Of a DNA stretch of 64,000 bases, positions 11,016 through 22,140 are shown in pieces (the stretch's first letter is position 1; each line of letters begins with the position of its first letter). The position numbers and the translations under genes are program-made. The notes under the pieces were generated by a model. It saw only the letters and a program-made list of their open reading frames with translations, did no database searches and had not been told where the DNA came from. Source of the stretch: Oidiodendron maius Zn (taxonomy: Eukaryota; Ascomycota; Leotiomycetes; Myxotrichaceae); contig KN832874.1 of NCBI GenBank assembly GCA_000827325.1, positions 1,720,721 to 1,784,720 on the forward strand, read 5' to 3'.

Positions 11016-11677
11016 TAGAATTCAATAGAGAACCACTTTAGACGAGCTGCTCGGGGGTGGTGGAGAATTAAAGAGAGTACAGGAGGTTCATTCGTCATCT
11101 AATAGGAGTACGAGCGCGTCCAATGTGCGGTATGGTGCGGTGCGGTGCGGTATGGTACAGTACACCAATGACCGACACTGCCTGAAACTGGTACCATCCT
11201 GCACTTTCGGGCTACCAGGCAAAAAAGTCGATTCGATGATGCATCCGGAATGTCAAAATGCAGAAATTGAGCTTCACCTGCGCCCGATTCATCTCACAAT
11301 ATATTTTGGTCATGAATTGTCTGTATTTGAAGTTTTGCACTTTCAAAGGGGTGGCGCGCGGGAAAGTAAAGCAGGGGTTGATAGGATGGGAGCAAGAAAA
11401 AAGAGTCAAAGTGCAGTTTCTGACCGTCGCCTTGATTTTCGCCCACCTTGTTTGCTCAGCCTCAACAACACAAAACTGCACTTTCGGAGGAACGAGACCA
11501 AGCTGACACCGACAAGGCCCGAAGTAATGACAGCACGAATGACTTATAATTCATCTTCCCACGAAAACACATCCTCAATTCACAGACGGCAGAAAGGAAT
11601 ATTCAACGAGCCTGCAATCCTCCCCAAAGATCTCATTCGATCGCATCCCAACGTTATTTTCAATTGTTCAGCTTACC
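11016..11677. other. Intergenic with short GC microsatellite
   Basis: Contains a run of ggtgcggtgcggtgcggt-type pentamers at about 11127-11160. The word ctgcactttcgg occurs near 11202 and again near 11476, with related words in both orientations between. Frames here are open but show no protein motif. The end of the interval is the promoter of the Clr5-domain gene. Confidence 0.4.
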
Positions 11678-13870
11678 ATGACTAAAAAATGGATGGATGT
11701 AAAGGGTGAGATCGAGAGGCGGTATTTGATTCAGAAAATACCGCTCAAAGAAGTTCGACAACAGATGTTGAAGGAGCACGGATTCGTAGCCTCGTAAGTC
11801 ACGCTTCTATATCCACGTGACTGTGCATCGTCACATGACCTAACTCGACCAAATGACAGGACTCGAGCATATAAAGACAAATTCAAGGAGTGGGGTTGGA
11901 AAACATATAGGAAAACATGCGATCTGAATCTTGCATGTGCCCAGAATCGCGTATCTCGAAGTCGACCTCGTCGAAAGCCTTCGTCCACTGCTAAGAGGTC
12001 GGTTGGTGCGATTCTGGTCGTATATTAGCAATTATTGATTTGACACAGCGTACAAGCACGATTGAAGAATCAGCACAAGAACATCGAATGTCAAACATCT
12101 CTTGCGGTACGAGAAAGGAATGAACTTAGAGCATTGCGTGACTCACTTGAGGATAAGCTGGCCTACTACTCAACAGCGGAGAAAGTCAACCAAACCATGG
12201 GCGGAATGTAGGTTGCAACCTGAATTTCTAATTTCTCCCTAAGGCTAACTCATAATTTCAGCACAAAACTTGAACAAACAATTCACGCCTGGAGAAAGAA
12301 TACAGAGGAGATTGAGAAGCGAAGAAACACGCCAAGTGGTTTCGCTTCATGCTGGAAGCAAGATCCAATGACGCTGGAGGACGCACTAGGCAGGCTCTTC
12401 ATGATCCCCCTCGATATAGTGGTCTCATGGGAGGTAAGGCTCAACACGAAGCAAAGTTGGGCACTTTCCTCTCTTGCTAACTTGTCACAGACATTTGAAG
12501 AGCATCTAGAATCTCTTTTCCAAATATGTCCCGGAGCCAAAAAAGTTCAGAGGCGCGAATACGCAATCGAAGATGGTTTAACCAGGACAGCCTTCTCGAG
12601 GAGTCGGCCGTGGTCTCTTTTCTCCAGGCCTGGACGGATGGTCGAGATGAGTATGATATTCAAGGGTAGGAGTAACGCCAGAGTGGTCTGTCCGACATGC
12701 AATACAATTTCGCAGGAAAAGAAAGGGACGTTGATAAAATGGCATGTAATCGCCACAGGCGTGCGAGGGATACCAATGCTAATTTATGCTCAGTAAGAAT
12801 GCGGAGTGTAAGATGATATTTCGGACCGAGGATGAAGAAGACCAGCCTAATCAGCAAACACAACCGAGAACTTCTATACATAAAGAGAGGGAAATCTCTC
12901 CTAGCCTCTTGACTGGTAACGCCGAGGATGAAGAGGATGAAGAGGAAGAGGAAGAGATGCCCAGCTTGTTCAAGCGCGTTATAATTCGAGTTGCCAAGAT
13001 CCCACTACTTCCTCAGAGCGTAAAAACATTGAATTCACCGTATCGTACGAACCCTCTACTCCCTCGACAGGGTATACCTTCTCCTAGACACGACATCTTC
13101 TGGCAGACGTTGGTTGAGTATAATCCGCTAGAACCGGAGTCGCCTTTTGACCTTTTGCAGACTCTTTCTAATATGACCGCCGATATGGACAGATATATCG
13201 TCGACTTAGGGTGGACCCTACAAAATCCCAGCATTGACTCTGGGGTGCCTACAAATTTCCTACGGGAACACGACAGTACGCAACAACGTCGTCTATCTGA
13301 AGAATTTTCTCCATCCCCAAATACTCACAGCAATCAAGGAAAGCACACATATTCTGCGGTCTCAGATCAACCCCCTGCGGCCTCCTTTGCTGGCGGCTTA
13401 GGCGGCTGGCAATATTTCTCGAACCTCTCGCTCGATAAAGCACAGAACATGGAATATGTAGCACAAGAGCCAAGCCTGGAGATGAATATTAGTCTCGCAG
13501 CTCCATGGGAATATGCGTTTCAGCCTGACAGGACAGTGAATATGGGCATGGTGTTTCGGGGGCCGCAATCGTCCACGTCATCATGCCCTGGTTGTGGCAC
13601 TGAGAATGTGATCGACAGTAACAATAGAGGATCTGAGATTCAATGGTGAGCTTATATTTTCATATATTTAGTGGTTGATCAACTCGTTGTCCTGACCGTC
13701 AGCTGTTAACCATTGTATTTAGTTCGGAGTGCAATATGTGGTACCAACGAATTGTTGAGTTGGATGCAGCGGCCCAACCGCTGCACAAACCAGCAGGGTT
13801 TTCGCACGTTGTTGAGTCACCATGGAGGATAGGCGATGATTATTTGTGGATTTTTTCGCAAGAGACCTAG
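11678..13870 (+). CDS. Clr5-domain protein with ubiquitin-like and zinc modules
   Basis: Seven exons (11678..11793, 11860..11997, 12049..12207, 12262..12433, 12491..12741, 12794..13645, 13723..13870) sum to 611 residues. The N-terminus (WMDVKGEIERRYLIQKIPL, then HGFVASTRAYKDKFKEWGW) is a Clr5 domain, a fungal DNA-binding-like fold. A coiled-coil-like segment follows, then DPMTLEDALGRLFMIPLDIV and a strand set ending VEMSMIF, matching the fungal ubiquitin-like domain found in such proteins. A Cys pair (CPTC) then a second (CKNAEC after splicing) close a likely zinc site. A similar strand-plus-zinc unit recurs near the C-terminus (VNMGMVF, CPGC, CSEC). The fifth intron is GC-AG. Probably a nuclear protein of unknown role. 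Confidence 0.75.
12742..12793 (+). other. GC-AG intron
   Basis: A 52-nt intron with donor tg/gcatgt and acceptor atgctcag, and a good branch-point-like gctaat 11 nt upstream of the acceptor. The only nearby GT donor leads into a stop. Removing 12742-12793 joins LIKC to KNAECKMIF and completes a four-cysteine zinc site, so the GC donor is well supported. Confidence 0.65.
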
Positions 13871-14305
13871 TCTACGAGACTATCGGAGAAAGGGGACGAA
13901 GCAGCGAAATGTTAGCATTATGCGTTCATTATGCTACAAAGCTTATACGACTCGAAACCAGTAGTACAAATTTTAAGTTTTAGCTATACTACATAAAATA
14001 AAAACAACCCCACCATTTAGGATACTTGTATTCATGTTAAACTTCAGTTCGCAGAATTTACGAGAGGCTACCCGGATTTTCTGGGGACACGACCAGATAG
14101 ATGTTGCGAGAGGACGATTGGATTTTTCAGGCTCAGTTAAAGTATTACTGGCTCGGAAAGGTCTCAGCTCTAAGAACTGTCATCTGTTTACAGACTCGAG
14201 CTAAGCACGGCACGCAGTTACCTAGTTACATATCTCTACTATCTAAGATCCGGCCCTTATATATTCCAGCAAGGCAGTATTCATATACAAAACTCCCTAC
14301 GATCA
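13871..14305. other. Convergent intergenic region
   Basis: About 435 bp between the stops of two convergent genes. AT-rich in its first half (taaaataaaaacaacccc around 13995), which may be transcription-end sequence. No gene seen. Confidence 0.4.
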
Positions 14306-16134
14306 CTACGCATCACCTATCCTCCCTTCTTCCCCCTTTCCAATATCGCCCACAATCCACCTCTGCACTCTCCAAAAGGTCCTCAGGCAATCGACCATAA
14401 ACCCAAAGTCCCTAAGTTTCATACATATTACTGCCAACGTTTGATTGAATCGCAATAGCCTCCCCTGTACATTTGTCCCACTTCCAGGTGTAGCTACCAT
14501 CAGTGCCCACACGTAGACACCAGGCATTATTTTCCAGTCACTGAGGCTGATTCTGGAAAATGCATCATAGACTTTCAACCTCTGAGCGGGGGAATAAACG
14601 AACGAGATTGGGAGGCGGAGCGTGAGAGCTGTAGAGTAGACGATCGCTGTGATCCGGATTATTTCCGAGATGAGGTCTGACGGAGAATATGGAGACGCAG
14701 AAGCAGCTGGAAGAGAGAGAGCAGATTTCTGAATACGAATGGCGTCGTTAGAGATGATTATCGACTGCTGTTGATGTGTGGGAGCATTAGAGTCAGACTT
14801 CGTGGCGAAAAAATTAGTGACCAAAGAAGTGAGACGACGTAAATCATCGAGGATTGCTGCTAGCGGAGGGGACAAGTTTAATTTGGCAAGAACAGTGGCA
14901 AATGGTGCTCCTGAATAGTGGAAAGGGTTCTCGAATGACTCAGGGCATTGTGATGATGTAAAGCCTGATACGTCCTGGGGTTTTATGATGCTCAGGTCTT
15001 GTTCATAACAGCATGCGGTCTCAAAGTCAATCCTAGAAAGTCAGTCAATAAGAAAGAGCTAGAAACACAAGATCTTACGCAATCAGAAGCTTAGTTAGGA
15101 GAGGACTGTGAAGCTTCTGGATAGAACCACCTCTGAGCTTAATCATATTCTTGAGGCCGTCGATATGCGCCATTATGCTATTATAATTACCCCAGTTGTA
15201 CTGTCGGAGTTGTTAGCCAATGCAATCTCCCATTGACCTTAAATTACGTCTACTATACCTCCAAAACAACAAGGTGTAAGACACAGTGCATAGCTTCCCG
15301 GTACGTTTTGTTGAAATCTTTAAGAATCGTATTAACATTCGCCAGTATCTCACCTTTGAGAGCGATCATCCTTCGAGTTTCTGCGATATCTGGCGTGCGA
15401 AATATTTCCTGAAAGCCTGCAGCCTCGAAAACCGCAATTTTTGGTATTAAAGAAGATTGCATCATCAAAGGTAGGATTGCATTCTGAAGTACGGACGGCG
15501 TATTCTGCCCGTCAAGAGAAGCCATCCGCGGGGTCAGTTGCTGGATATCTTTGGCCACATTTAGTGCTCTATTCTTGTATGAAGTGTAAGGTTATGCTGG
15601 GTGACCCACAAAAATAAAGCAGTCTGGCATTTTGTGCATTCGGATCTACTGGGTAAATGTTCGCCGTATTGATGTCCGCCAATGTTCCTCCAAATTGTTT
15701 CGGGTTCTCGCTCAGCATACGGCGAAATGTCCACTGTTTATTGGCATGATCGATAGCTTCTTGGACGTGATCCTGGACATTGTAAGGCGTGCGATTGGAT
15801 TTCAACCTTGCGTCCAATCCACTGGGCGGCCGGGTTAGTAGGAAAACCAAATTTTGTCAAGATGTCCAACCTGCGCTTATTGTTAGAAAATAGAGTATTC
15901 CCATCTTTGAAGTATCCCGACCTTCTAATGCAAGTCACGGGTGGGTAGCGTTTGGTGCAATTTGTGCAAGGGCCAGTTGGATCTACGCCTGGTAAGCACT
16001 AGGGTCCTTGGTCAGTATCATTTAAGTCAAAATTGTATCGTGGGTAGGGTAGATCCCACCTTTTGTTTCCTGCGACGACATTGTGTGCAGGACTTTAGAC
16101 GCAGGTCAAGTTGTCTGCGAGTTGCCAGATCCAT
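14306..16134 (-). CDS. Zn2Cys6 transcription factor
   Basis: Six exons on the minus strand (16134..16060, 15998..15922, 15821..15610, 15566..15259, 15200..15079, 15032..14306) sum to 506 residues. The start MDLATRRQLDLRLKSCTQC leads directly into the zinc cluster; splicing at CRRRKQK brings in CLPGVDPTGPCTNCTKRY and a final Cys, a C-x2-C-x6-C-x9-C-x2-C-x8-C variant with wider loops. The body (DFNKTYREAMHCVLHLVVLE, then NWGNYNSIMAHIDGLKNMI, LRGG) is the fungal-specific factor domain 2 layout. The third junction uses an actaac branch point 11 nt before its acceptor. It is a nuclear regulator with unknown targets, next to the chitinase gene transcribed the same way. Confidence 0.8.
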
Positions 16135-16851
16135 CACATGAGGGTTACGGCCATCTATGCGGCAACAAAATATGGCCAAAATGTGGAGAATATAGCGTAC
16201 GCCAAGTATAGCGGCATTTATAGTTGTTGCGTTGGTGGTGCCTGAAGTGCGCACATCTCAGCCGCACGGCGGGGCTACCGATTCCAAGGCACCAGCGCAA
16301 CAGCGATTGGCCAGCCCGCTTCGAAAAAGGGAAAACTTTGCCTCCAATCTTTTCTGCCAAACGTAGCCTCGCACATTATGATTCGTCCATCATATAAAGG
16401 GGGGGTACGGCTGAGGGAGCGCCCAGGGCACGGAGGAGGTAATCTTGCACATCGAGCTCCAGGTGCTACTCTGGAATGTACATTTACTCGATAGTTTTAC
16501 GATTTTTCATCTGTTCATTTTAAAATGTATACTAGCTAATCCTATAGCGCACACTTCACTACTCTACGGCGGACATTTATTGCTCGCATATCTTGTGCTT
16601 CAGTTTATACATTCGAGCGCGCATCTATATTTAAGTACATATGTTTAGCGTCTGATCGATTTCATATTCCGCCACAATTTAGAGGCTATCTAACGAGCGG
16701 GATTCTACTCTCACGGGCGCTGTAGCGAATTTTCGTCGGTTCAGCAGGCTCTCATCGTCCCGTCCCTCGCTCTCGATGGGTATCTTCTGTTTCTCTATCG
16801 CTCAATTGTTAATATATTTTATTCCTAATTACAGACCAATACCATTATAAC
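16135..16851. other. Intergenic, no gene seen
   Basis: About 715 bp between the start of the regulator at 16134 and the end of the chitinase gene. It contains the regulator's promoter and the chitinase 3' flank. A TC/TG-rich stretch at 16690-16800 shows no ORF support. Confidence 0.4.
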
Positions 16852-17968
16852 TTAACAAGTTCGGCCTTTTAACAGGATACTACTGATTTGCTGGCTATAG
16901 GTGCACCCGTCTACTACATTCATGTCGCTTGAGCCTGCATCCCAAAGCATAACACCAGCAAATCCCTCGTGATATCTATACTCATTGATTAATTCCAATG
17001 CCTCTTTTGGCTCCACTAAGGGTAGTAGTCAGTACCGCGCTGGAAAGTAGAGTTTATGGGTGAGGGATTGCATACGGTAGTATGGCTCGTCATTGTCTGC
17101 AGCATCTGCACTCGCTGGTAACCCAATTAAGAGTTTTGATTGGATGCTCTGTGAGTAGCCTACTCGAGTGACCTGTCTCCAGGCGTCGAAGGTAAAGTAT
17201 TGATTCCTCCCATCAGCTGGCGGATATCCACTAATCAAGCCTCTGGCAGAACACGTCGGGGTATTGTAGTACTGGATGAAGAGGTAATCGAAAGGAGAAT
17301 TGAAAATCATATCGCCCATGCTTGCGTCAGGCACCACACATTGCGGGGCCCCAGATATGATATAATTTTTACTTCGATCAGTGGCAAATAGTTCTCGCAA
17401 TTTCCATATCAAGAAAATATAATTGTAAGCCCCCACGTTATTCTCGATGTCAAGATCAAAGCCATCGAGGACAACGTTACCTAAAGGTCTTGGTCCGGTG
17501 TACCCTTTTTGAACTGGTCCATACATATCCCATAGATCAGCAGCGAGAGTTTCAGCATCCGATTGATTGCTTAGTCCATAGTTGCCAGCGGCGCCGCCGA
17601 GTGAAAGTACGATGAGCTTTTTCTGAGACTGGCAGTATTCAATATCACGCGCCACTTGCTGACAAGCGGGAGAAATCTGCGCGGATTGGGGCACTGTGAT
17701 GTCGCAATCGCCAAATCCCCCGCCGGGTGAATATGGGGCGCCGAATTGGGAGAGAAATGCCAGGGGAATTATATCAATGCCTTGAGAGGCGGTACAAAAG
17801 TGAGACAGATTGGCTTGCCCCGGAGTTTGACCCTTGGTACAATTAGCTTGGGAAGCTTGTATATTAATTTTTACGGGAAATATGTACCCAATAGACGGCT
17901 TGTTGAAGTCCCGACGCCGAAACACAGCCAACTAGCAGAGCAACTACGACGGGGAGTGAGGCATACAT
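16852..17968 (-). CDS. Secreted class III chitinase (GH18)
   Basis: Three exons (17968..17888, 17832..17076, 17015..16852) give 333 residues. The start MYASLPVVVALLVGCVSASG is a signal peptide with likely cleavage near Ala-Ser. Splicing at VYW/GQTPGQANLSHFC restores the family's opening strand. The catalytic GH18 signature DGFDLDIE is intact near residue 160, the last Glu being the proton donor. The third exon adds LEPKEALELINEY and FAGVMLWDAGSSD, the closing barrel strands; without this splice the frame stops early. Class III endochitinases cut beta-1,4 GlcNAc polymers outside the cell or in the wall. There is no chitin-binding module or GPI tail, so it is probably released. A role in wall turnover or mycoparasitism is inference. 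Confidence 0.9.
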
Positions 17969-18912
17969 GCTGATGTTCGACAAGGAATGTAGCCTAAACT
18001 GAACTATAAAATGAAGTAGATACAATAGAATGCGCTGTCCATTCTATTTTATACAAATGGAGCCCGTTTACTAACCACGTACGAGCCGCTACCCTTTGCT
18101 TATCTAGGATCGACCATACAATTAATGTAACGTTAGAGTGAGGTTGTCGCTGCAAGGTACTGCTTACTGCTATGCTCGCGGCGCTATTACGGCCATTCAG
18201 CATACAAACGAAGCTCTTCACTCGGTTAAGCGGTAACTTATTAGGAGCGCGTCCGTAAATCCCACTCTTGGACAAAGAGGTATAAAGGGAGTTCCCTTTT
18301 CTATATCTGTATTCGTAGTATGGCGCTTGTACATTTTACACCACTTATACGGGTATAAATAGGAGCTCAATATGATATATATGTAACGTTACATGTCGCG
18401 GCAGGTAATTCGTTGGCCATGTGTGTCGGTACGAAGAGCGTCCCTTCTTTCATTTATTTGTCTGCTGCCGAGGTGTCTGTGCTGTAGAATAATAAGCTTT
18501 TAGTGTGCACTGTACAAAGATATGAAAAGTTACTGGAGGGGTGGGGGTCCAGGGCTGAGGTCAGGGATAAAGTGTGTTTAATAAAACTCTCCACAAAATA
18601 TTAAATCAATTTTTCAATTTGCATCTTTTAGAAGTGTGTCTCCAATATTAATCATCGCCTCATTGGACGTACATTGGAAGTGTACATGTATTACTGCCCA
18701 CTTATCTCCCGTCGTAAACTAAGAAATCTGCAGCTAGAGCTGGCGATTGTCGCGGCCAACAGATGATCGCCAAAGGAAGGCTTACTGACGATAGTCCAGA
18801 GCGGAGCAAGTCGTTCTCCTGGTTATTTGTTAATCCGAGGGGGTCCTTGACGACCCGATCACCGCTGACACCATGGGCACCGGCCGGGATGCGCTCGCCT
18901 CGCTGTAGACTC
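17969..18912. other. Intergenic, no gene seen
   Basis: About 945 bp: chitinase promoter on one side and 3' flank of the DUF899 relic on the other. The words taacgtta (near 18127) and gtaacgttac (near 18381) are short palindromes. No coding support; the part from about 18830 rightward is already as GC-rich as the adjacent relic. Confidence 0.4.
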
Positions 18913-19653
18913 CTAATACTGCAAATTAGGGAAGGCAGCGATGTCTCCTCGTCCCTCGAGCGTCAAATCGAGAACGCCGAAGATTGACCAGACCGGGTCG
19001 AGCGAGCTGGTGTCACCGCGCTTGAATGTCATCTCGCTCGTCCAATGGTGGCGAATCTCGTCGTTATTCCGTGTGAAGACGTGCAGCACGGCACGCTGCA
19101 CGCCGTCTGATGTTTCCGCATGGTAGTCGCCGTTAAAAGTATTGTTTTGTGATGATACCAGCCGCAAGTCACGCCAGCCTCGTTCCTTGGCATAGGTACT
19201 GAGCCGCTCAGCGCTGGTCTTGGCGACCACGATGAGATTGGTCCGGTCGGCGAGGTGAAAAGCAGCCCCCTCGAGCCCATCAACGGCCGATGTACACGAT
19301 GGGCATGGTTGTTCGACCAGTGGCAGCTTGGCTGTCTGGCCCCCTGGAACACTCGCTCGCTCGTCTTCTGGCCAGCGCGGGAACATCATGTTGAAGATGA
19401 CTAGCAGTTCTTGCCTGGTTTGAACAATTCCGAAATCTTCACCTTGCTACCGTCGGCCGCGGATTCAAATATGTAGTCCTCTTTGATGAGACCGCTTGGT
19501 GGCAGTGCCCGGTGCTGAGCGGCGACCAGCTCGTTCAGCTGTCGAAGCTCTGCCTCCCGCTCCAATAATTCGTTACGTGCGCGCCGGTATTCCCTCGACT
19601 CGCCCGGGATAGTGGACATTCGGGTCGAGAAGCTCTTCCCGCCATCTGTTCAT
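18913..19653 (-). pseudogene. DUF899 thioredoxin-like protein, broken by two frame breaks
   Basis: Homology to the DUF899 family (thioredoxin-fold, common in bacteria and some fungi, function unknown) runs over the whole length but in three frames. The start MNRWREELLDPNVHYPG lies at 19653; the next part (ESREYRRARNELLEREAEL) is in another frame after a cccggg run near 19612; the last (LLVIFNMMFPRWPEDE, CPSC, FNGDYHAETSDG) shifts back near 19405, at GKN/LLV. The end, DLTLEGRGDIAAFPNLQY, is the normal family end. There are no introns and the GC content is clearly higher than in the flanks. Either two assembly errors or a young pseudogene; bacterial origin is possible but unproved. Confidence 0.7.
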
Positions 19654-20164
19654 ATCCCGTGGTTGACCCTTTAAACCCGTTGTTTCTATCCTTACTTATG
19701 TTCTGAACTCCTTCCCGCTCTGAACTGAGGCTTATTAGAAGCAAGATGAAATAATGCAGGCGCAGAGGGCTCTAGAGAGGGCCTTCTTTTATACATGAGA
19801 GCAAGCAGAGCTCTCCTAGATGATTCATTAAGCTTACTTAAACAAGCCTGCCAAATTATTATATAATCCGCAGCATTTCGCCCCATGCTAAGATGCACTA
19901 TCGTGATATAAGAAAGCAAATCTAGAACTATGCGGTTTATCACCCCGTGGTGGACTAGAATGTCTGTTACAGAGCACTGAGACCAGACCAAAATGCTTGA
20001 ACAACCCACGCTACTAACACTTCTAAGAGGGGTATTTCCCAGTCTTAAGGTTGTACCTTGTAAATGGGAATCTCGTGTATTGAACTTGAATGCCACTTCT
20101 CAACATGTCGGCATAATCTGATGGAGGAGAGTGGCTCAGGGTCATTCGCTATCTAGGCAGATCT
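19654..20164. other. Intergenic, no gene seen
   Basis: About 510 bp. A 134-codon minus-strand frame (19692-20096) has no motif and its composition is like the surrounding noncoding DNA; I do not call it. Confidence 0.4.
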
Positions 20165-21664
20165 TTAAGTTTTGGGATCTCGAGCCCTTGTCGACCTCCC
20201 TGCAGGCTGACCGATATTTTCCTTCCACCGCTCGTCGATTGTGAGTCTATCATGGCGAGAATACTTCTCCCACTGCTGTTGATTTCTCTTCATCTGCATC
20301 TCCCAACGACATAGCTCTTGATCTATGAATGAGGTGCACACTTTTGCACTTTCTGTCACCATTTCCATTGGAATCAGGTGACCGCACGGAAGCGCAGTCT
20401 GTTGCACACGACCATTTATGGCACCTCCACTGCCTCCCGGCCCGGTCCCTGTCAGGTCCATCTTCAACTGACGATCCTCTGGGGTAGAAAGCTCGGAATT
20501 CTGGCCGAATAAGTACATAACACTTGGTCTCAACTCGGGAAGCCGCCTAAAGAGTCTGGGTGCTTCCGGTCGATAGAATGGATCGTCCTCAATATCTTCA
20601 GGGTACATTTCGGTCTTCGGGGTGCAGTCTTCACCGAGCCGTTTATCGTCACGATATGCAGGTCGGAGGAAAGTGAATACCTCTTGCGCCTTGGTAGTGG
20701 TCAAGGTTACGGGCTTCTCGTCAGTCTGGACGGGTTCTGGATAGATCTCAGTGGGTAATTCTCGAAGACCGTACTCAATCCACCTTTCTAGCACACGAGG
20801 ATCCCACCGCTGAAAAAACGGACTCGACATGAATTTCATTGCGGCTTGGCTTCGTGACGGCCATATATCACGCCTGTATGTTGATAGTAGAGCGAAGTTT
20901 TTACCTGGATTCCAGCGTTGAATTACAGGATCAATTAAGATCAGAGCTTGAAATAGGCTTGGGTGAATCAAGGATAAGTGTGCTCTGGAAGTGATCATCA
21001 GTTTACAACCTGGCCTGCGGTATATTATTAAGCTTACAGTTGCATGCCGCCCATGCTGTGGCCAATTCCAATGAGAGGAGATGGCATCTGATCCTGGTAT
21101 TTATTGATTAAAAACAAGAGATCTCGAGCGTGATCCCACCAACTGGCTGGACAATTTCAGTACTGATTCAAGGGGCCGATCACTCGGGCACTTACGATCA
21201 TTTCCCAGTATGCGCTCATTGAGGATACCACTTTGGCCATGGTGAGCAACATCAGCAATCCATATGCCACGTATTCGTCTACCTGATTGTTTCATCTTAT
21301 AGTATAGATCTATCCACAACGGTTCATATATTTCCTATGAACCTGTCAGAGCTGTGATGAGCATATTCACGTCTTAACTTCCCTTTGGAAACCCAGTTGC
21401 ATGTGCGCCAATAATTGTCACATCACCCGGGCGTGGCGACATGTTATCTTTCGGGGTGTATTGTTTCACCGACAGTCTCAAAGCGTGCTCCATTCCAGGC
21501 TCAACTGCCCCATAGCGCTCTCGAATATGCTGAGTCCTGACGATATGCTCCTCTACATGGAACTGTGACATGCTTCGTATGGAATGCAGAGTTAGAATTC
21601 CAGCTCGTGGAACATTCTTATAAAACCAGGCCCGCATAGGCCGATACAGCATACGTTTTGACAT
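20165..21664 (-). CDS. AKT2-like alpha/beta hydrolase
   Basis: Exons 21664..21383, 21334..21196, 21146..21038 and 20984..20165 sum to 449 residues. Conserved blocks are DVTIIGAHATGFPK, EIYEPLWIDLY, IRGIWIADVAHHGQSG, LGNDPSWWDHARDL, the nucleophile elbow GIGHSMGGMQL, HLSLIHPSLFQALILIDPV and a late ALPCGHLIPME with the catalytic His. This is the hydrolase family of AKT2 from Alternaria metabolite pathways and of peroxisomal Lpx1. The C-terminus (RDPKT) is not a standard PTS1. The first intron has no GT: the homologous junction FPK/EIYEPLW requires removal of 48 nt starting gg and ending ag. It is divergent from an enoyl-CoA hydratase gene, the same pairing of functions as AKT2 and AKT3. Confidence 0.75.
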
Positions 21665-22140
21665 TCTAATGTTGGACTATATTCTGATGAGAGAGTTGGC
21701 AACGTTTATATGACGATGTAAACGGAATTTGAGAGGCTAGCGCGACCGCGAACAGTACCCGCCGATGCCGGTGACCTCGGCGTATCACCACCTTCGTAGT
21801 TGGAGCGTCAGAGAGCTTTGACTTAGGAATCCGACCTCATTAGGACACAGGAATTCAACCAGCTTAGTGCCCAGCTGACCGAACTACCAACCGATGCACC
21901 ATCATGTCATGATAGCGTCCTGGACATTACAGTAATCCCGACAACATAAAACCTTACCTAATGATGCTCCTGTCTTGCCGAGGTTTGCCGAAAGAAGCCG
22001 ACGGACTTGATAATTAGTTAACAGTCTGGGTCTATTCGCATCCCAGGACTATTAAATCTGCATCAAATATATGTCTAAAATATAAGTCTAAATATCTGTT
22101 ACAACAATTATTCACTCTATTTGCTAGTTTCGTTCGAAAA
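21665..22140. promoter_or_regulatory. Divergent promoter of hydrolase and hydratase
   Basis: About 476 bp separate the two start codons, so one region must serve both genes. At 21760-21782 CGCCGA and TCGGCG form a perfect inverted pair with an 11-bp spacer, itself containing ccggtgacc. Inverted CGG triplets at a fixed spacing are what Zn2Cys6 dimers bind. The factor is unknown. Confidence 0.4.

Noticed and set aside
11125-11685. 186-codon plus-strand ORF before the Clr5 gene
   Set aside because: It begins in a GC pentamer repeat and has low-complexity, motif-free sequence; an overlapping minus frame is equally open.
19692-20096. 134-codon minus-strand ORF
   Set aside because: No motif, composition like the flanking noncoding DNA, and no homolog recognised; likely a chance frame.
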